A stretch of DNA of 64,000 bases, from NCBI GenBank assembly GCA_025991245.1, contig BQMJ01000002.1, positions 186,001 through 250,000 of the forward strand. The letters run 5' to 3'. Both the position numbers and the translations under genes were made by a program. Shown piece after piece: positions 42,836 to 53,950 of this stretch (position 1 is its first letter; every line of letters begins with the position of its first letter). Origin of the DNA: Galdieria partita (Eukaryota > Rhodophyta > Bangiophyceae > Galdieriales > Galdieriaceae). The notes beneath the pieces were generated by a model that was given only the letters and a program-made list of their open reading frames with translations, was not told the DNA's origin and did not search any database.

Positions 42836-43498
42836 GGCAACCGTACACAATACCCTCCTCTGAACATACAACTAGCTATTGAATGTTGTTGTGCGAGGTT
42901 GTAACTTGAGACAAAACTTGACGTACATTATTCTTATTTCTATGTTCTATTTGGCTTGTTTTTGCTGATTGCAAGAAAGCTGTTGAAGTCGTTGGTAAAC
43001 AAATTGACTGTAGTCAAAGTTCTCTTCTTATATCTTTCATAGTGCTGAAGATCCAAGGTATTTGATCTTGAAGCACAACAGATATCAGTAGCTGTTGATA
43101 TTTCAACTCACGATAAACCAGAGAAGCTTGTTGAAGAGTCTTTTAATAAAATGAGTTTCACTATTGAATATTTATCTACTATGCATCAAGTACATATTTA
43201 TTTAGTATCGTATGAAAAGTGTCTGCTTTCTTATACAAGGGTTCATGTTGGTTGATTCTCTAGGAAGGAATTGATAAGATTTGGAGGACTTTTTGTAGTT
43301 CATCTTATGAGAAACAATATCAAGAATATTCTTGATTATTACTTTTTTCGAATCAACGTATAATGGAATCTGTAATCCACGCTGAAATTCTAGAGCAGAC
43401 CATCCACTCTTGGGACTAGTCTGGCCGCCCTGTGCTGCGTCGATAATTCCACGGAACAGCTTCTAGAATTTGAATGAGTGGTGAGAGCAGTTGGAAGC
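42836..43498. other. Intergenic, LYR gene to cyclin
   Basis: 663 bp. A hairpin-like repeat lies at 43042-43076 (GTGCT...AGATC / GATCT...AGCAC with an internal loop). No coding frame or RNA gene recognised. Confidence 0.45.
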
Positions 43499-44755
43499 AT
43501 GTTCGATAACTTCTTGATGTCGTGGAACAGTTCCTTATTCAAAAGTAGAGATACAGAAAAGAAAGATCAGCAACCGAAGTCCAGAGAAGTTGATGCGGGG
43601 GAACAAGACGTTGATTTGAAGCTGAAACCATATGAACCTCTTGGCTCCACCTTCAGTTATTCGCACGGCTTACCTCCTAAACCCTACTCTAATCGCAGTG
43701 TTTCAAATGCTTTGAGACGGAGAAGAGGTTCATTTTTAAGCAGTAACAAAGGTGATATGGACAATATACTGGCTTCATGTCACTCTTCATGTGATGCAGT
43801 TGTACCAGGGTCCCAAGTTTCTTCCTTGGACTGCAGTGAAGGTTCGGGAGATCTAGGTGGCCTCTCATCCAACTTTCGGGATTTCAATATTTTAGCAAAG
43901 GGAGACCCACAGAGCAATTTTGCTTGTCGAGTTCGAGCTTCCGATCGTGAGCAGGACCCTCCACATGATTCAAGACACCAACAAAGTCTGCTTCCTTGTG
44001 CAAAGGATATGGGTCCTGGTTTGATAACGCAATCCGCGAGGAAGCAAGTTTGTGAAACGGTCAAATGTACTGTTGCCCGAGTCATTCGACGGGTAACTGG
44101 TCTGTCTCTTCCAACTGTGGAGAAATGGTTCTCATTACTGAGCCATTTCTTAGAGTTATCAGCAGAAGAGCAACTAATGTTCATTATGCTTTTAAGGAAA
44201 TATCTCAAACATGGTGGCCCGTTGCGTGGATGTCAAGACAGTCTCAGACCACAAAAGTGGGAGCGTGTGTTAGGTCTGTGTGCTTATTTCTCTGTTTGGT
44301 TATCAGAAGAGTTTGCAGCTCGTACAAAAGAAGATTTGGTTACTTTGATGGGACCAAGGTTTCTTTTTGGGAAAGAGGAAATGGAGTTCCTCATTAAAGT
44401 TGATTGGAAAATATATATTGGATATGAAGAATATTGCCAGACTTTGGAGATGTTTCTGATTCCTGATGAGATTCAGCGCAATATCATCATTTGGGAATGG
44501 TTGGGCTACTCTTCTTTGGAGCTAACAGAGAGTCTCGATGTGCGCAAAGAGGTAGTATTGAACAATCTAACTGGACTTTCAACCGTTCTGGGTACAGGAA
44601 GAAAGAGACAACCGGTATGCCTATCAGATGAAAAAGGAACCACAGAAAAAGAAAGACGGTACATTCGTAAGATGGTATCGGAATCTTTATCATTCCCCGA
44701 AGGGCATAATATAGATATCAAAAGGAATCCAAATCTTTGTGTACTTACCGGTTAG
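43499..44755 (+). CDS. PHO80/cyclin-P-like cyclin
   Basis: Single exon, 418 aa; the frame is open upstream only from GTG codons, so I take the ATG at 43499. Residues 1-175 are disordered, with a Pro/Ser/Tyr-rich stretch. The cyclin box is near residues 205-310: LSAEEQLMFIMLLRKYL, PQKWERVLGLCAYFSVWLSE, FGKEEMEFLIKVDWKIYIGY and EEYCQTL. The FxxEExExLxxxDWxxYV-like part is typical of Pho80/Pcl and plant CYCP/CYCU cyclins, which bind Pho85-type kinases in phosphate and stress signalling and polarity. The Arg-Lys-Glu helix of A/B-type cyclins is not seen. The partner kinase is unknown. Confidence 0.65.
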   Translation: MFDNFLMSWNSSLFKSRDTEKKDQQPKSREVDAGEQDVDLKLKPYEPLGSTFSYSHGLPPKPYSNRSVSNALRRRRGSFLSSNKGDMDNILASCHSSCDAVVPGSQVSSLDCSEGSGDLGGLSSNFRDFNILAKGDPQSNFACRVRASDREQDPPHDSRHQQSLLPCAKDMGPGLITQSARKQVCETVKCTVARVIRRVTGLSLPTVEKWFSLLSHFLELSAEEQLMFIMLLRKYLKHGGPLRGCQDSLRPQKWERVLGLCAYFSVWLSEEFAARTKEDLVTLMGPRFLFGKEEMEFLIKVDWKIYIGYEEYCQTLEMFLIPDEIQRNIIIWEWLGYSSLELTESLDVRKEVVLNNLTGLSTVLGTGRKRQPVCLSDEKGTTEKERRYIRKMVSESLSFPEGHNIDIKRNPNLCVLTG

Positions 44756-44843
44756 CTATTTAAATAAAATGTATATAATGAAATATTTCAAAAAATGTAA
44801 AGTCCCATTGTATGGTACGCAAACTTTATTTCTGACAAGTCAT

Positions 44844-45813
44844 CTAACGATAGGCATGTGAATTATAGCCAGCATCTGGCTGTCCAAGTCCCATACGACC
44901 AGGAGCAACGCCTTCGGCAGCTGCCCAATCAAAATCTCGCGGTGCCACTGAGGCTTCCCAGTTTCCTTCGGCAGCCCAGCTACCAACTGCTTCTCCTGCA
45001 CCAAAGTCCACTAAGCCAGCTGTTGGCATAGCTTCTCCAGTATATGAGCTATAAGGTGGTATTTCTTCGTATGCTGCACGAGAAAACTCTGGTGCGACAG
45101 ACTCTCCTGTTAGGGCGGCAACTTCCTCAGCTTTGATAACCTCTTCTGGATCACGATAAAAGAATAGATCCACCATTACATCCCACGGTTCTGTCCGAGA
45201 GATAACTCCTCTTAGTCTCAAAACTTCTCTTGCCAAAAGCCACCACAGTAGAGCAATGGAGTCTTTTCCCTTGTTATTGGCAGGAATAGCTACATCGACG
45301 CATTTTAGAGAAGAATCAGTGTCACAGAACGCTATCGTTGGAATATTCACATAGGAACATTCCTGTAAAGCCTATCAAACAATTCTTAATAAAATCATCG
45401 TATTTGACAGAATAACATACTTGGGAATCTGTTCGAGGATCTGTCAAAATAAGCAAACGTGGCTCCACGAACTTTTCACATATTTGGTTAGTCAGTTGAC
45501 CTGGAGTCCAACGACCAGCAATGGCTCGTGCTCCAGTGTATTTCGAGAATTTTAACACTGCTCGTTGTCCATAGGGTCGAGCAGATACTGCAACTACATC
45601 CTCTGGGTTATCGACGGCGACAATTATCCTTGCAGCAAGCTGGATCTTTTCCCAAGTTTTACCCAGATCTATTATGTGGACCCCGTCTTCACGTCTAGCG
45701 TAGACGTAAGGACTCATCAGAACATCACAGTTTTTAGTGCCTATGTGAGTAGAACACACAAGCATCTTTTGAATATCCTCTTGCTTGGAAGCGGTAACAA
45801 CTCCAGCTGTCAT
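44844..45813 (-). CDS. RPSA: 40S ribosomal protein SA (uS2)
   Basis: Two exons, 45421-45813 and 44844-45371, with a 49-nt intron; 306 aa, ATG at 45813. Signature blocks: [94 protein letters not shown], and after the splice [17 protein letters not shown] and [15 protein letters not shown]. The Ala/Glu/Trp-rich C-terminal extension ([18 protein letters not shown]) is the eukaryote-specific tail. It sits on the head/platform of the 40S subunit and is needed for 20S pre-rRNA cleavage. Cytosolic, with nucleolar assembly. Confidence 0.96.
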
Positions 45814-46530
45814 GATTCACAAACTCGAACACCGTCGCCGTAGAATCAACAAATTAGAATATGGCGTTATCTTGGTAGAAGGAATTGGCCGTGGTTTCTT
45901 GCTTGCTTGTGTCGTCAAGTACTTGAAGAAAGTTCTTTTGTGGTAGAGGTCAAGTAAAACAAACTTTTTGCTATATCAGAAATAATTTGGAATGGTATAT
46001 GAGTGACAGTTTTACCACAGTAGAGACAGTGCAGTACTCACTAGTAGAGTTTCCTTTTTCTTGTTATTTGGAATAACCTCTTCCACTCCACGAGAGTTCG
46101 ATATTGAACGCCTTTTACTATTCAGGGCAGAAGTTTGCAGGTCTTGAAGAAATGGAGTTCACTGGGCCCTTTCTATGTTGTCTCTCATATTTTCATATAC
46201 AAACAGTATTTCAACATTTCACTACTTATTTTTTTAATATTATCCGGCACTGTTTGCATTATGAACGACTTCGACTGTTACTTTTGCATTGTTGTATTTA
46301 TACTTTTGGAGAGCCACCACTGAATCTCTTCCATGCCTTCTCAATGAGAACCATATATCTAACGAGTCTTCCACGAAAACCAAACATGCAAATCATGATG
46401 ATATAACGGTTATTCATCTATGCTACATTAATAAAAATGAAGTTTCACAAATAGTATGTCGGAACTCTATGAATTAAAATGCTTCAAATATAAGAACTAT
46501 CTCTTTACCTTTCCAAAATAGTTGCACTTG
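45814..46530. other. Intergenic, RPSA promoter and TrmA-type 3' end
   Basis: 717 bp. Overlapping plus-strand frames of 60-100 residues near 46104-46477 begin at non-ATG or weak starts and look like chance in AT-rich DNA. No RNA gene seen. Confidence 0.45.
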
Positions 46531-47922
46531 CTAGATTTTACGGTCAAGTACACATAGCAACTCCCAGTGATCAGTTCCTGGAAAGAACAGAAACGCCTCT
46601 GCTCTTCGAAGCTTCCAAATACCGTTACGCTGAATAATTTCCAGGTCACGCTGAAGACTCTCGAACTTGCAACTCACGTAAATGATGCGTTTGAGACTTT
46701 CGTCATCTTTGACTGAACTTAAACGCGCTGCCAAGGCATAATCCATTCCACTTCGCGGTGGGTCAACAATAATGACGTCCGCAAGCCTAAGCTTGTCGCG
46801 ATGTGTGGCTGCAGTTCCTATAAAAAATTCAGTATTGCGCCGTTGCGAAGCAGCCAAGATTGATATAGCCTTTAGATAAGCCTCTCTGGAAAGTCCATTA
46901 AGCTCACAAGCTCCAACAAGCCTGGCACCAGTTAAATGCGCCACTGGAATACCAATGGTACCAACACCTGCATAGAATTCCAGCACCTTCGTTCTTGGTT
47001 CAATATATTTGCCGATTTCCTCAATAAGTTTTTTCAACATTTCCATATTTGATTGACGAAAAACATATGGAGGGAAATATAAGTTGACACCACCGATAGA
47101 TTCTACAACATGAGGCCTGCCGCTGTATAAAAGCCAACTTGACTGCTCAAAATTGAAAATTCTATTTCCTCGAGAAGTGTTGAAGTTCAACCAAAGAGAG
47201 TGGAAATTCCATCTTTTTCTTTCCAAATTGCGCAAGAAACGCTTACATAAGGGACCCGCATCCTTCAACCTCGAAGCATTCCAAACAAAAGCTGCTTGAA
47301 CAGTCTGTGAACAATGTTCTACTGAAAGTTGAATATACCTCAACTGCCCTTCTCCTCTATCTTCATCATAGCCACTAACACCTGTCTCCTCGATAACACT
47401 CTTTACTATTTCGACTCCTCTATTTATAAGAGGATGGTGTACTCGACAGTGGGGAATCTCAACTACACTGTGAGTGTCTTCCTTAAACAACCCTATCCTA
47501 GTTCGTCCCTTAACATCTCGTCTTACTGCGAGTCGCGCAATTGAGCGCCAACTGTGGAGTTGCGTATTACAATGAAGAGTCAGGCGTACTCTGTCTCTCC
47601 AAAAGTATTCTTTCATCTTCTTCGAACAAGGTGGATTTGTTAGGCTGTGTTCAAGAGAGCAACCATCACAGATGGAAAAGTGTTGGCAATTTAGACTTTC
47701 CGAAACATTCCTGCTGTAGTCCTGCAAGTTCCCTGTTTCTTGCAGGTTATTTCCTTCCCCACGAACAACTCCGTGCGTTCGACAAACTTCAGCTTTAAAT
47801 ATTGGAGAAAGTAATAGTGAAGAAGTTCTTGGTCTTGTCTTATGCCACTTCAAGTCCTTACAACGTTCTTTCTTGAATGTCAAGTCTAACCAAACAAATG
47901 TCAAACTAGTTCCTCCAATCAT
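46531..47922 (-). CDS. TrmA/RumA-type RNA (uracil-5-)-methyltransferase
   Basis: Single exon, 463 aa, ATG at 47922. An N-terminal CDGCSLEH block with nearby Cys recalls the iron-sulfur site of RumA-type enzymes. The SAM-binding Rossmann fold shows VLEFYAGVGTIGIPVAHLTG and the NPPRxG-like IIVDPPRSGMDY. The catalytic Cys lies in IIYVSCKFESLQRDL, and the general base Glu is in FPGTDHWELLCVL near the end, where most members have H-V-E. The family methylates C5 of uracil in tRNA (m5U54) or rRNA (m5U747/1939). The N-terminus (TSLTFVWLDLTFKKER) might be organellar, so a plastid or mitochondrial rRNA or tRNA target is possible. Some eukaryotic 'TrmA-like' proteins also occur in plastids. Confidence 0.78.
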   Translation of the reverse strand: MIGGTSLTFVWLDLTFKKERCKDLKWHKTRPRTSSLLLSPIFKAEVCRTHGVVRGEGNNLQETGNLQDYSRNVSESLNCQHFSICDGCSLEHSLTNPPCSKKMKEYFWRDRVRLTLHCNTQLHSWRSIARLAVRRDVKGRTRIGLFKEDTHSVVEIPHCRVHHPLINRGVEIVKSVIEETGVSGYDEDRGEGQLRYIQLSVEHCSQTVQAAFVWNASRLKDAGPLCKRFLRNLERKRWNFHSLWLNFNTSRGNRIFNFEQSSWLLYSGRPHVVESIGGVNLYFPPYVFRQSNMEMLKKLIEEIGKYIEPRTKVLEFYAGVGTIGIPVAHLTGARLVGACELNGLSREAYLKAISILAASQRRNTEFFIGTAATHRDKLRLADVIIVDPPRSGMDYALAARLSSVKDDESLKRIIYVSCKFESLQRDLEIIQRNGIWKLRRAEAFLFFPGTDHWELLCVLDRKI

Positions 47923-48528
47923 TTTGGAAGAGATGAGAAAGCTTCGTTTGGTAATACTTGCACACGACGTATGATATTTTTGCTTCTTCGAAGTAGCAAC
48001 AGTTACTAGAAATGAACGTTTGGTGTGACTTAAATAAAGCCATCACCCCATATGGAACGATCTCAAGCAAGCTGTCACTTTACATAATATACTGGCAACA
48101 GTGTTACCTAGTACTTTTCCCAACAGTCTTTTCTTGATATTACTGTACAGTTTACAAGGAGTCCAATAGAACTGAGTAGAAAGCTGGAGGTTCTGAAAGA
48201 AAATGTGAGAGAGGGTGGAACGACAAGTTATGTAGTCTAAAGAACTTTGTTTGTTGTCCAGTAACAATCTTACTCTTGTAGTGTGAAGAGTACTGCAAGC
48301 TCCAAAACAAAAGTGAACATCCTTCAACTGTCCTGAAACTTTTTATAATCTTATGCTTCTTGAGAAACACTATCTTTAGGTAGTGGTAGCAAAGCAGCCA
48401 AGCGTGTTATTAAGTGCCAAAGCTTTTTACGATGGTTGCGTGGCATTTATGCTATAAGTCAACTATGTATGGCAGTTTATGGACCTCATCTAATAGCTTA
48501 GAGTAGTTTTGAGATCGCTTTCAAATCG
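47923..48528. other. Divergent promoter region, TrmA-type and Timeless
   Basis: 606 bp between head-to-head genes. A 94-residue minus-strand frame (48043-48327) has no ATG at its start and no domain. No RNA gene seen. Confidence 0.45.
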
Positions 48529-51138
48529 ATGACATTCAATCTCCGAGAATTTTGGCGCGCTGAAATTTTTAACATGCCTACTAACTTGAACCCAAACGAC
48601 GACAAGTTAGTGGGAGCAGTTGCTGTTCTTATTAACCACATAAACCAGCTATTGAGTCGTCTACAACATTGCTCCTCAATTGACTCAATCAAAGGCTGCA
48701 TAGATGAGGGAGAACTGAAAGAATTACTCGCAGAGTTGTCCGTAACACTCAGCCATTCTGAAGGCCTTGAGGCGTTATGTTACTCCTTTATGAAATGGCA
48801 AATTGTGCCTTCTATTCTTACTCCTCTTATCTTTTATGCTATTTTACTTGAAGACTTAGAAATTCAAAGGAGTGTGTTGCAGATTCTCGTTAGATTGGTG
48901 GAAGTCCTTCAGAACTTAGATGACACGACCAGTTCGAAGGATCGAGTAGCTAGCTATTCCACAACGCTAGCGAAAGCATTCATTGACCCTATACTTACCT
49001 CGATATCTAACTCAACTGTATTTGAGTCTAAATTCCTTCCAAAGAATCTGAATCTCCTTTGGTTGGTAGGGAAAATTCTCGTTGACAACTTAAGCCTTGT
49101 GCTGTTCCGAGGATGGTCTGGAGTTGGTAGATCAGTTATAGCGCAGGTTCTATCTCTTATCGAACGTTTGACTTGTCATGGGAATGATTCAACAATCTTC
49201 TATTCTACAAAACTCTGCCGGAACACAACAGTAGAACAGATAGTATCAGAGTTAGTCTCACTGAAGATATATGATGCCGTATTTGTATTCTTAGGTGCAG
49301 AAGATGTGAGAGAGAATATCCCGGATAATATCTTGTGTCTTATGGTAGGAGTAGTTGCTGGACCTTGCTATTCCGTTGTCGAATATCTTGGTCCAGGTTT
49401 TATGAGTGCAGATATTGGAGAATATGTAGAAAGCTCTCAGGAAAATCAAAACAAAAGTACTTTTTCAGTGCTGACCAAAATGGATTCTGATAAGCGTTAT
49501 GAGAAAGTCATGAGATGGAGCTCGCAACATAATTCGATGATACCCATTTTCAAAGTATACAAGGATGGAGAGCGAAAGTACGGACACTGGGGGGAGAAAA
49601 AGGAGAGAAATGTGGAGTCAGTATGTAACAGTTTGTTGAAGCATGCAGCAGACTCATATAAACTTGGAGTTAGAAGTGACGATAGCTTCGCAGAGAGCTT
49701 TTCTTTGTTCTCTCAAAGACCTCCAACTGGTATGCAAAATGTACAACTGTTATGTATAGAAGAACTTTTTGATTCTTGTATGGCCTTTATCTATAAGTGG
49801 CTTTTGAATAGTTATACCAGTATACTAAGCAATGACTGTTCTTACGTGAAAAAACTGTTCATAAGTCGATTCCCTGTAATAATTTCTTCTTATATTCGGA
49901 TCGTTTATTCGACGGTAATTCAGTCAGATACAATGATTCATCATTTGACTTATTTTTTGGACGGACGCAGTCTTCAGTTCTTAGTCTGGTCGTTTTGTCG
50001 ATTCGTGGAGAGGGGAGACTATGAAATGGAGTGCGTATTTCTCACAACGTTGGTTGATTATCTGTCGATGTTGTTTGTTCTAGTATCGAGGAACGAAGGG
50101 CTGGTGTCTGAAAATTTCTTGAATAGACAGCGAATCTTTGAATGCAGCACGTATCCACTATGGAGATTTCAAGCGAAGCAGCTCGTGGAGATTTTCTTTG
50201 AGAAAGAAGAACTGCATACTCCCATTATCTCGTATTTGAAAAGCTTGAAAGCAAGGAAAAGACATTCTCGTCCATTCTTAGAATTGTGTGTACAGCTTTT
50301 GTCAATTTTGATTGGATTGCACCAGATATTAGAGCAAGTTGCAGGAAGTAATCTGAACGTGGAAAGAACAAAACAAAGACGACGGAAACAAGTTCATGAC
50401 GATGAAGAGTTGTCCATTGCAAGGAACACAGAAAGTTATCCCAGGCGAGTTGTTCTTCGACCTTCTGAACTCGTCATGATACCTTTGATACGTTCCCAGA
50501 CGTTCGAACTTCTGTTACTACCATTTCACAAAGTGATGTCGAACGAGTTCCTATCTGAAGCAAAGCATGGAGCTAATCTCAACGGGCTTTCTCTATTGTG
50601 CAGATTATGTTATATGGCATGGAGCAGGCTGTGGAGCATAGCCTGCTCGCGTAATTTAAGGCCTCAATTTTATTCAGCAACTTTCTTTGCGTTCTTTTAT
50701 GCCTTGAATCTGCCCGAAGCAGAGCATTGTTTTGATGTTGTTTTTAAAGATAATGGCGAATTTCTTTCGGGGCTGAGAAATTTGTCAAAAGAAATAGCAG
50801 ATTCATTTGCTCATACTTTTTACCAAAACATCTTAGTTGCTGTGGACGCGTTATTTCCAATGAACTCAGCAACATCTTCATATTATGAAAACATGATGGG
50901 GAGAAAAAACGCCGATTCAACTACTCATGGAAAGGAAAACCATAGAAAAACACGCAAAAAGCCACAGTTGGAGAGTGTGGGGACAGAGGAATCCGAATAC
51001 TCGATGCAAGTTTCTAGGACAGGGACAGAAAATCTTGGTTACCTAGCGGAAGGAACGGGTGACGAACGGTCTTCCCGAAATTTTCAAAGAAGAAGAAAGA
51101 TGCGAGTGATCAATGATGATGATGATGACTACAGCTAG
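48529..51138 (+). CDS. Timeless/Tof1/Swi1-like replication-fork protein
   Basis: Single exon, 869 aa, ATG at 48529. Alpha-helical throughout. The N-terminal part (ELKELLAELSVTLSHSEGLE, TPLIFYAILLEDLEIQRSVL, QILVRLVEVL) resembles the armadillo-like start of Timeless (LKDLLRFLRR... IPLL... VLV-LT). RWSSQHNSMIPIFKV matches the 'RHSRFGG-F' loop in position. Later, FLELCVQLLSILIGLHQILE followed by RTKQRRRKQ matches the 'LVE-IH-LLGLME ... KKSRKARKK' block. The end is acidic (NDDDDDYS). Timeless with Tipin travels with the CMG helicase, keeps forks paired and supports checkpoint signals. Sequence identity looks low, so the call rests on block order; no alternative family fits as well. The long intron-free frame is solid. 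Confidence 0.6.
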   Translation: MTFNLREFWRAEIFNMPTNLNPNDDKLVGAVAVLINHINQLLSRLQHCSSIDSIKGCIDEGELKELLAELSVTLSHSEGLEALCYSFMKWQIVPSILTPLIFYAILLEDLEIQRSVLQILVRLVEVLQNLDDTTSSKDRVASYSTTLAKAFIDPILTSISNSTVFESKFLPKNLNLLWLVGKILVDNLSLVLFRGWSGVGRSVIAQVLSLIERLTCHGNDSTIFYSTKLCRNTTVEQIVSELVSLKIYDAVFVFLGAEDVRENIPDNILCLMVGVVAGPCYSVVEYLGPGFMSADIGEYVESSQENQNKSTFSVLTKMDSDKRYEKVMRWSSQHNSMIPIFKVYKDGERKYGHWGEKKERNVESVCNSLLKHAADSYKLGVRSDDSFAESFSLFSQRPPTGMQNVQLLCIEELFDSCMAFIYKWLLNSYTSILSNDCSYVKKLFISRFPVIISSYIRIVYSTVIQSDTMIHHLTYFLDGRSLQFLVWSFCRFVERGDYEMECVFLTTLVDYLSMLFVLVSRNEGLVSENFLNRQRIFECSTYPLWRFQAKQLVEIFFEKEELHTPIISYLKSLKARKRHSRPFLELCVQLLSILIGLHQILEQVAGSNLNVERTKQRRRKQVHDDEELSIARNTESYPRRVVLRPSELVMIPLIRSQTFELLLLPFHKVMSNEFLSEAKHGANLNGLSLLCRLCYMAWSRLWSIACSRNLRPQFYSATFFAFFYALNLPEAEHCFDVVFKDNGEFLSGLRNLSKEIADSFAHTFYQNILVAVDALFPMNSATSSYYENMMGRKNADSTTHGKENHRKTRKKPQLESVGTEESEYSMQVSRTGTENLGYLAEGTGDERSSRNFQRRRKMRVINDDDDDYS

Positions 51139-51643
51139 GATGGTCTACTTTGTCCATTTGAGTAACAATTGCGTTTAGGAGCAATCTTTTTGAAAAGCAC
51201 AACTTTGCTACTGTTGGTGATATTCCCGCGATATTGTGTTTATCGGTACTCCTTCAAAGCCAACTCTGAAGAGTTTTCTCGAAATTTTTTCTCCAACTAC
51301 GAAACAAGTAAAGGCATGATATTTCCGTAAGAAAGACAACTTTTGAATCAACTTCTGCAAACCGAAGGTGAACAACTACTGCGTGAAAATTTTATTTTGG
51401 TTGTGGAGAAAAACAAGGAAGTGATAGGGCTCCTAACTGTTGCGCTTCACGAAAATATTAAAAGGTCCAAACCCAACGTTAGAAAACTGTGGAAAACGTT
51501 GAATTTTCACAAACTATCTGGAGGACTCTAGTTGTTTTCATCGAATTCATTTTACTGTTCGAAGGAGGCTCTCGCCTTTTGCACAATGCTGCAAAATTTA
51601 AACCCAAAATAAAATGTCATCATAATCAAACTTTACAATTCTC
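51139..51643. other. Intergenic, Timeless to SDHAF2
   Basis: 505 bp. A 62-residue plus-strand frame near 51343 has no ATG; a possible ATG exon with a GTAAGA donor lies at 51316 but leads nowhere convincing. No RNA gene seen. Confidence 0.4.
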
Positions 51644-52012
51644 ATGCTGGCTCGTTTTTTTCAATCTCGAGTTTGCCACTCTTTCGCCGTTGGGCCTCAT
51701 AGATGCTTGAGTTCTACTAAGCTTGTGACTCCTTTACCTATAAATCGACGAAAGTTGCTTTATAGAAGTAAACAGACCGGTTTCCTTGAACTTGATTTAA
51801 TCTTAGGAGGCTGGGCCGAAGAGAACCTTCCAAAACTGTCCGAAATAGAAGTCCAAGAGTATGAGAAACTTATCCATAGTGAGGTCCCAGACTTGTATTC
51901 ATGGCTGAGTGGTCAGCAGAAACCTCCGGAACAAGTTGATGGAAACATTTTTCGTCGCATTCGCGAATCAGTGCTGAATGGTACTGTCAACAAGAGCAAA
52001 AGGAATGACTAG
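51644..52012 (+). CDS. SDHAF2: Succinate dehydrogenase assembly factor 2 (SdhE/Sdh5 family)
   Basis: Single exon, 122 aa, ATG at 51644. The N-terminus MLARFFQSRVCHSFAVGPHR is a mitochondrial presequence. The SdhE fold follows: RRKLLYRSKQTGFLELDLIL, GGWAEENLPKLSEIEVQEYE, KLIHSEVPDLYSWLSGQQKP. The family motif RGM/GFLExDLLL with its Gly (needed for contact with the flavoprotein) is kept as RSKQTGFLELDLIL. SDHAF2 promotes covalent attachment of FAD to SDHA in complex II. Length matches homologues. A short plus-strand neighbour of the convergent SR gene; 221 bp separate the stops. Confidence 0.9.
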   Translation: MLARFFQSRVCHSFAVGPHRCLSSTKLVTPLPINRRKLLYRSKQTGFLELDLILGGWAEENLPKLSEIEVQEYEKLIHSEVPDLYSWLSGQQKPPEQVDGNIFRRIRESVLNGTVNKSKRND

Positions 52013-52035
52013 CGTTGAGGTTGACTGTCATTCTC

Positions 52036-52059
52036 GTTGTTGTTGTTGTTGTTGTTGTT
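52036..52059. repeat. GTT trinucleotide microsatellite
   Basis: Eight GTT units in a row just after the SDHAF2 stop, in its likely 3' untranslated region. Probably length-variable. Confidence 0.9.
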
Positions 52060-52233
52060 GTGTGTTATTTGGACAGTTCGTTCACTTAGGTTTGTTGTCG
52101 CAGTTTTGAATTATAGTAGTAGAGAAACTTTCCTAAACTAGCTATATAGTTGTTGAGTATTCTTCTCCTGCTTTCTTTATCCAAGAAAACGACAAAATAT
52201 GATGATAAAAGAACTTCCTTCGAATACCTGAAA

Positions 52234-53830
52234 TCAACGAATTCGACCTTCCATAGGTCTTCGTTCTCCAGTACTACGAGTCTCTGTCGAAGAACGGTCC
52301 TTCCGTTGGTAGTCTCTCTCCTCGTATGAGCGAGCTTGCCGAACAGAATGCCTCCTTCTATCGTAATAATCCGGACTCCCTCGTGCCCGCCTTTCTCCGT
52401 TGTGGTTATTAAAAGGCTTTCTGTCGGCTTCTAGATAACTTTCCCTTCTTGAAGCTTCTGAAAGGCTATTTTTGTATCTGCGTCGGGAGTAATCAGAATC
52501 TCCGGGAGACCTAGTTCTCTTTCGCTCAAGCTCTCTGTGTTCAGCCTCTCTTCTGGACCTGGGAGAGTCTTCCCTATCCCTTGGACGAGCTGGAGACTTC
52601 CGTATGTGAGAATAGCGTGGTGATCCTCTTTCTGGAGAAAGGTCTCTGCTACTTTCACCTATTTCACGTCTTCTCAAAGTTTGATCCCTTTCATCACGAG
52701 ATTCTCTGAGCAAATCACGTCCAACAGGAGATCTTGGAATGTTCCTGGTGTATTCGCGAATAGGGCGTGACGGACTTCTCTCTTGTACGGGAGACGAATT
52801 TCGTGAACTAGTTCTTCGGGAAGAATACTTTCGTTCCGAGCTCATGCGATAACTGGTCAGTCTCCTTCTCTTGTCTTCACGATCCAGAGATCCTGATCTC
52901 GAGCGAGGTGTCCTTCGACTCGGAGGAGATAAGGAAGGATATCGACGAGGTGAACGTCGTCTGTGACCATAACGTGGGTCTCGCTCACGAGGCAATCTTC
53001 TTCCCACACGGCTAGCTGTTACGTATTCCACGTGCAACTCCCTTCCATCATCTAAAGTAAAATGATGCATTCTTTCGTATGCAAGTGACGAATCCTTTAC
53101 AGAGGCAAAGGTAACGAAAGCGTAACTGCGAATAATTTCCACCTAGAACGAAGGAAATCAGCGGTAAACCTCGTTACAAGATAGTCACCTACATTAACGA
53201 CCTTTCCGAACTGGTCAAAAATACGCTCCAAGTCTCTTTCACGAAAATAAGAGGGAAAATTCGTCACAAACAAGCTCTCGGTAGGATTTTGTTCTGCGCG
53301 TCGCTTCCTTTCTTCCTCTCTCTGCTTCACAAGAGAAGCATCTTTTGCAAATTCGACCTTTAACGTACGAAATCCAAACAGCTCTTCTTTCTTTGTACCA
53401 TTTAGTAGTCTGATTGCACGTTCAGCTTGTTCCCCATCTTCCAAGAACACAAACGCAAAACCTGACTTCAAGTCCACTCTAGCATTGGGTTGGAACTCTT
53501 CAAAAAGCTTCTGTATCTGAAGCACCGTAGCGTCAGGAGGTATATTTCCTACATAAAGTTGTCTGTGTCTAGAGCCATCTTTCTCAGCTTCTGAGGATGG
53601 GTTTGAGTCTGTTCCAAGAAGGATTCAACAAGGGTCAGTTTCATTCTAGTAACTTTCTTACGAGTTTTGTTTGGATAAATCACGTCATCTCTTTCAAAAC
53701 TGTCGTTCTGCTCTCGACTCCTTGACTGATGGTCGCTCATAGCTTGGTCTGGGGACCTCCCTGCCTCCTCCCACGAAACTTCCGACATAATCGAAATTTG
53801 AAATTTAGTACTTTGTGCAAACGGAGCCAT
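52234..53830 (-). CDS. SR-type splicing factor with two RRMs and an RS domain
   Basis: Three exons: 53662-53830, 53193-53608, 52234-53142 (introns 53 and 50 nt); 497 aa, ATG at 53830 (MSEVSWEEAG at residue 15 is an alternative). RRM1: QLYVGNIPPDATVLQIQKLF with RNP1 GFAFVFLEDG. RRM2: SLFVTNFPSYFRERDLERIF with RNP1-like SYAFVTFAS; the second splice lies just before it. A hinge EEERKRRAEQ follows RRM1. The last 270 residues are an RS/RD-rich tail (RRRSPRRYPSLSPP, SRRTSSRNSSPV). This layout resembles plant RS31/RS40 and metazoan SRSF4-6. It should bind exons and recruit U1 and U2AF in the nucleus. Plausible, given the intron-rich genome. Phosphorylation by SRPK/CLK is expected. Confidence 0.85.
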
Positions 53831-53950
53831 TTATTTACAACTTTGTTCGTCGTCTACTGACAAGCCATTATCCAACGACTTTTGCGTTTTTTCAAACAAT
53901 CATCCTCACATTTTCTAGGATTAACTATACTCACTAACTCAATGAATGGT

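Noticed and set aside
46104-46477. Overlapping 60-100-residue frames upstream of RPSA
   Set aside because: Two frames of the same AT-rich DNA are both open, which points to chance.
48043-48327. 94-residue minus-strand frame in the TrmA/Timeless promoter
   Set aside because: Starts at a non-ATG codon and has no domain.
51343-51531. 62-residue frame before SDHAF2
   Set aside because: No ATG, no family, and the proposed upstream exon could not be joined convincingly.
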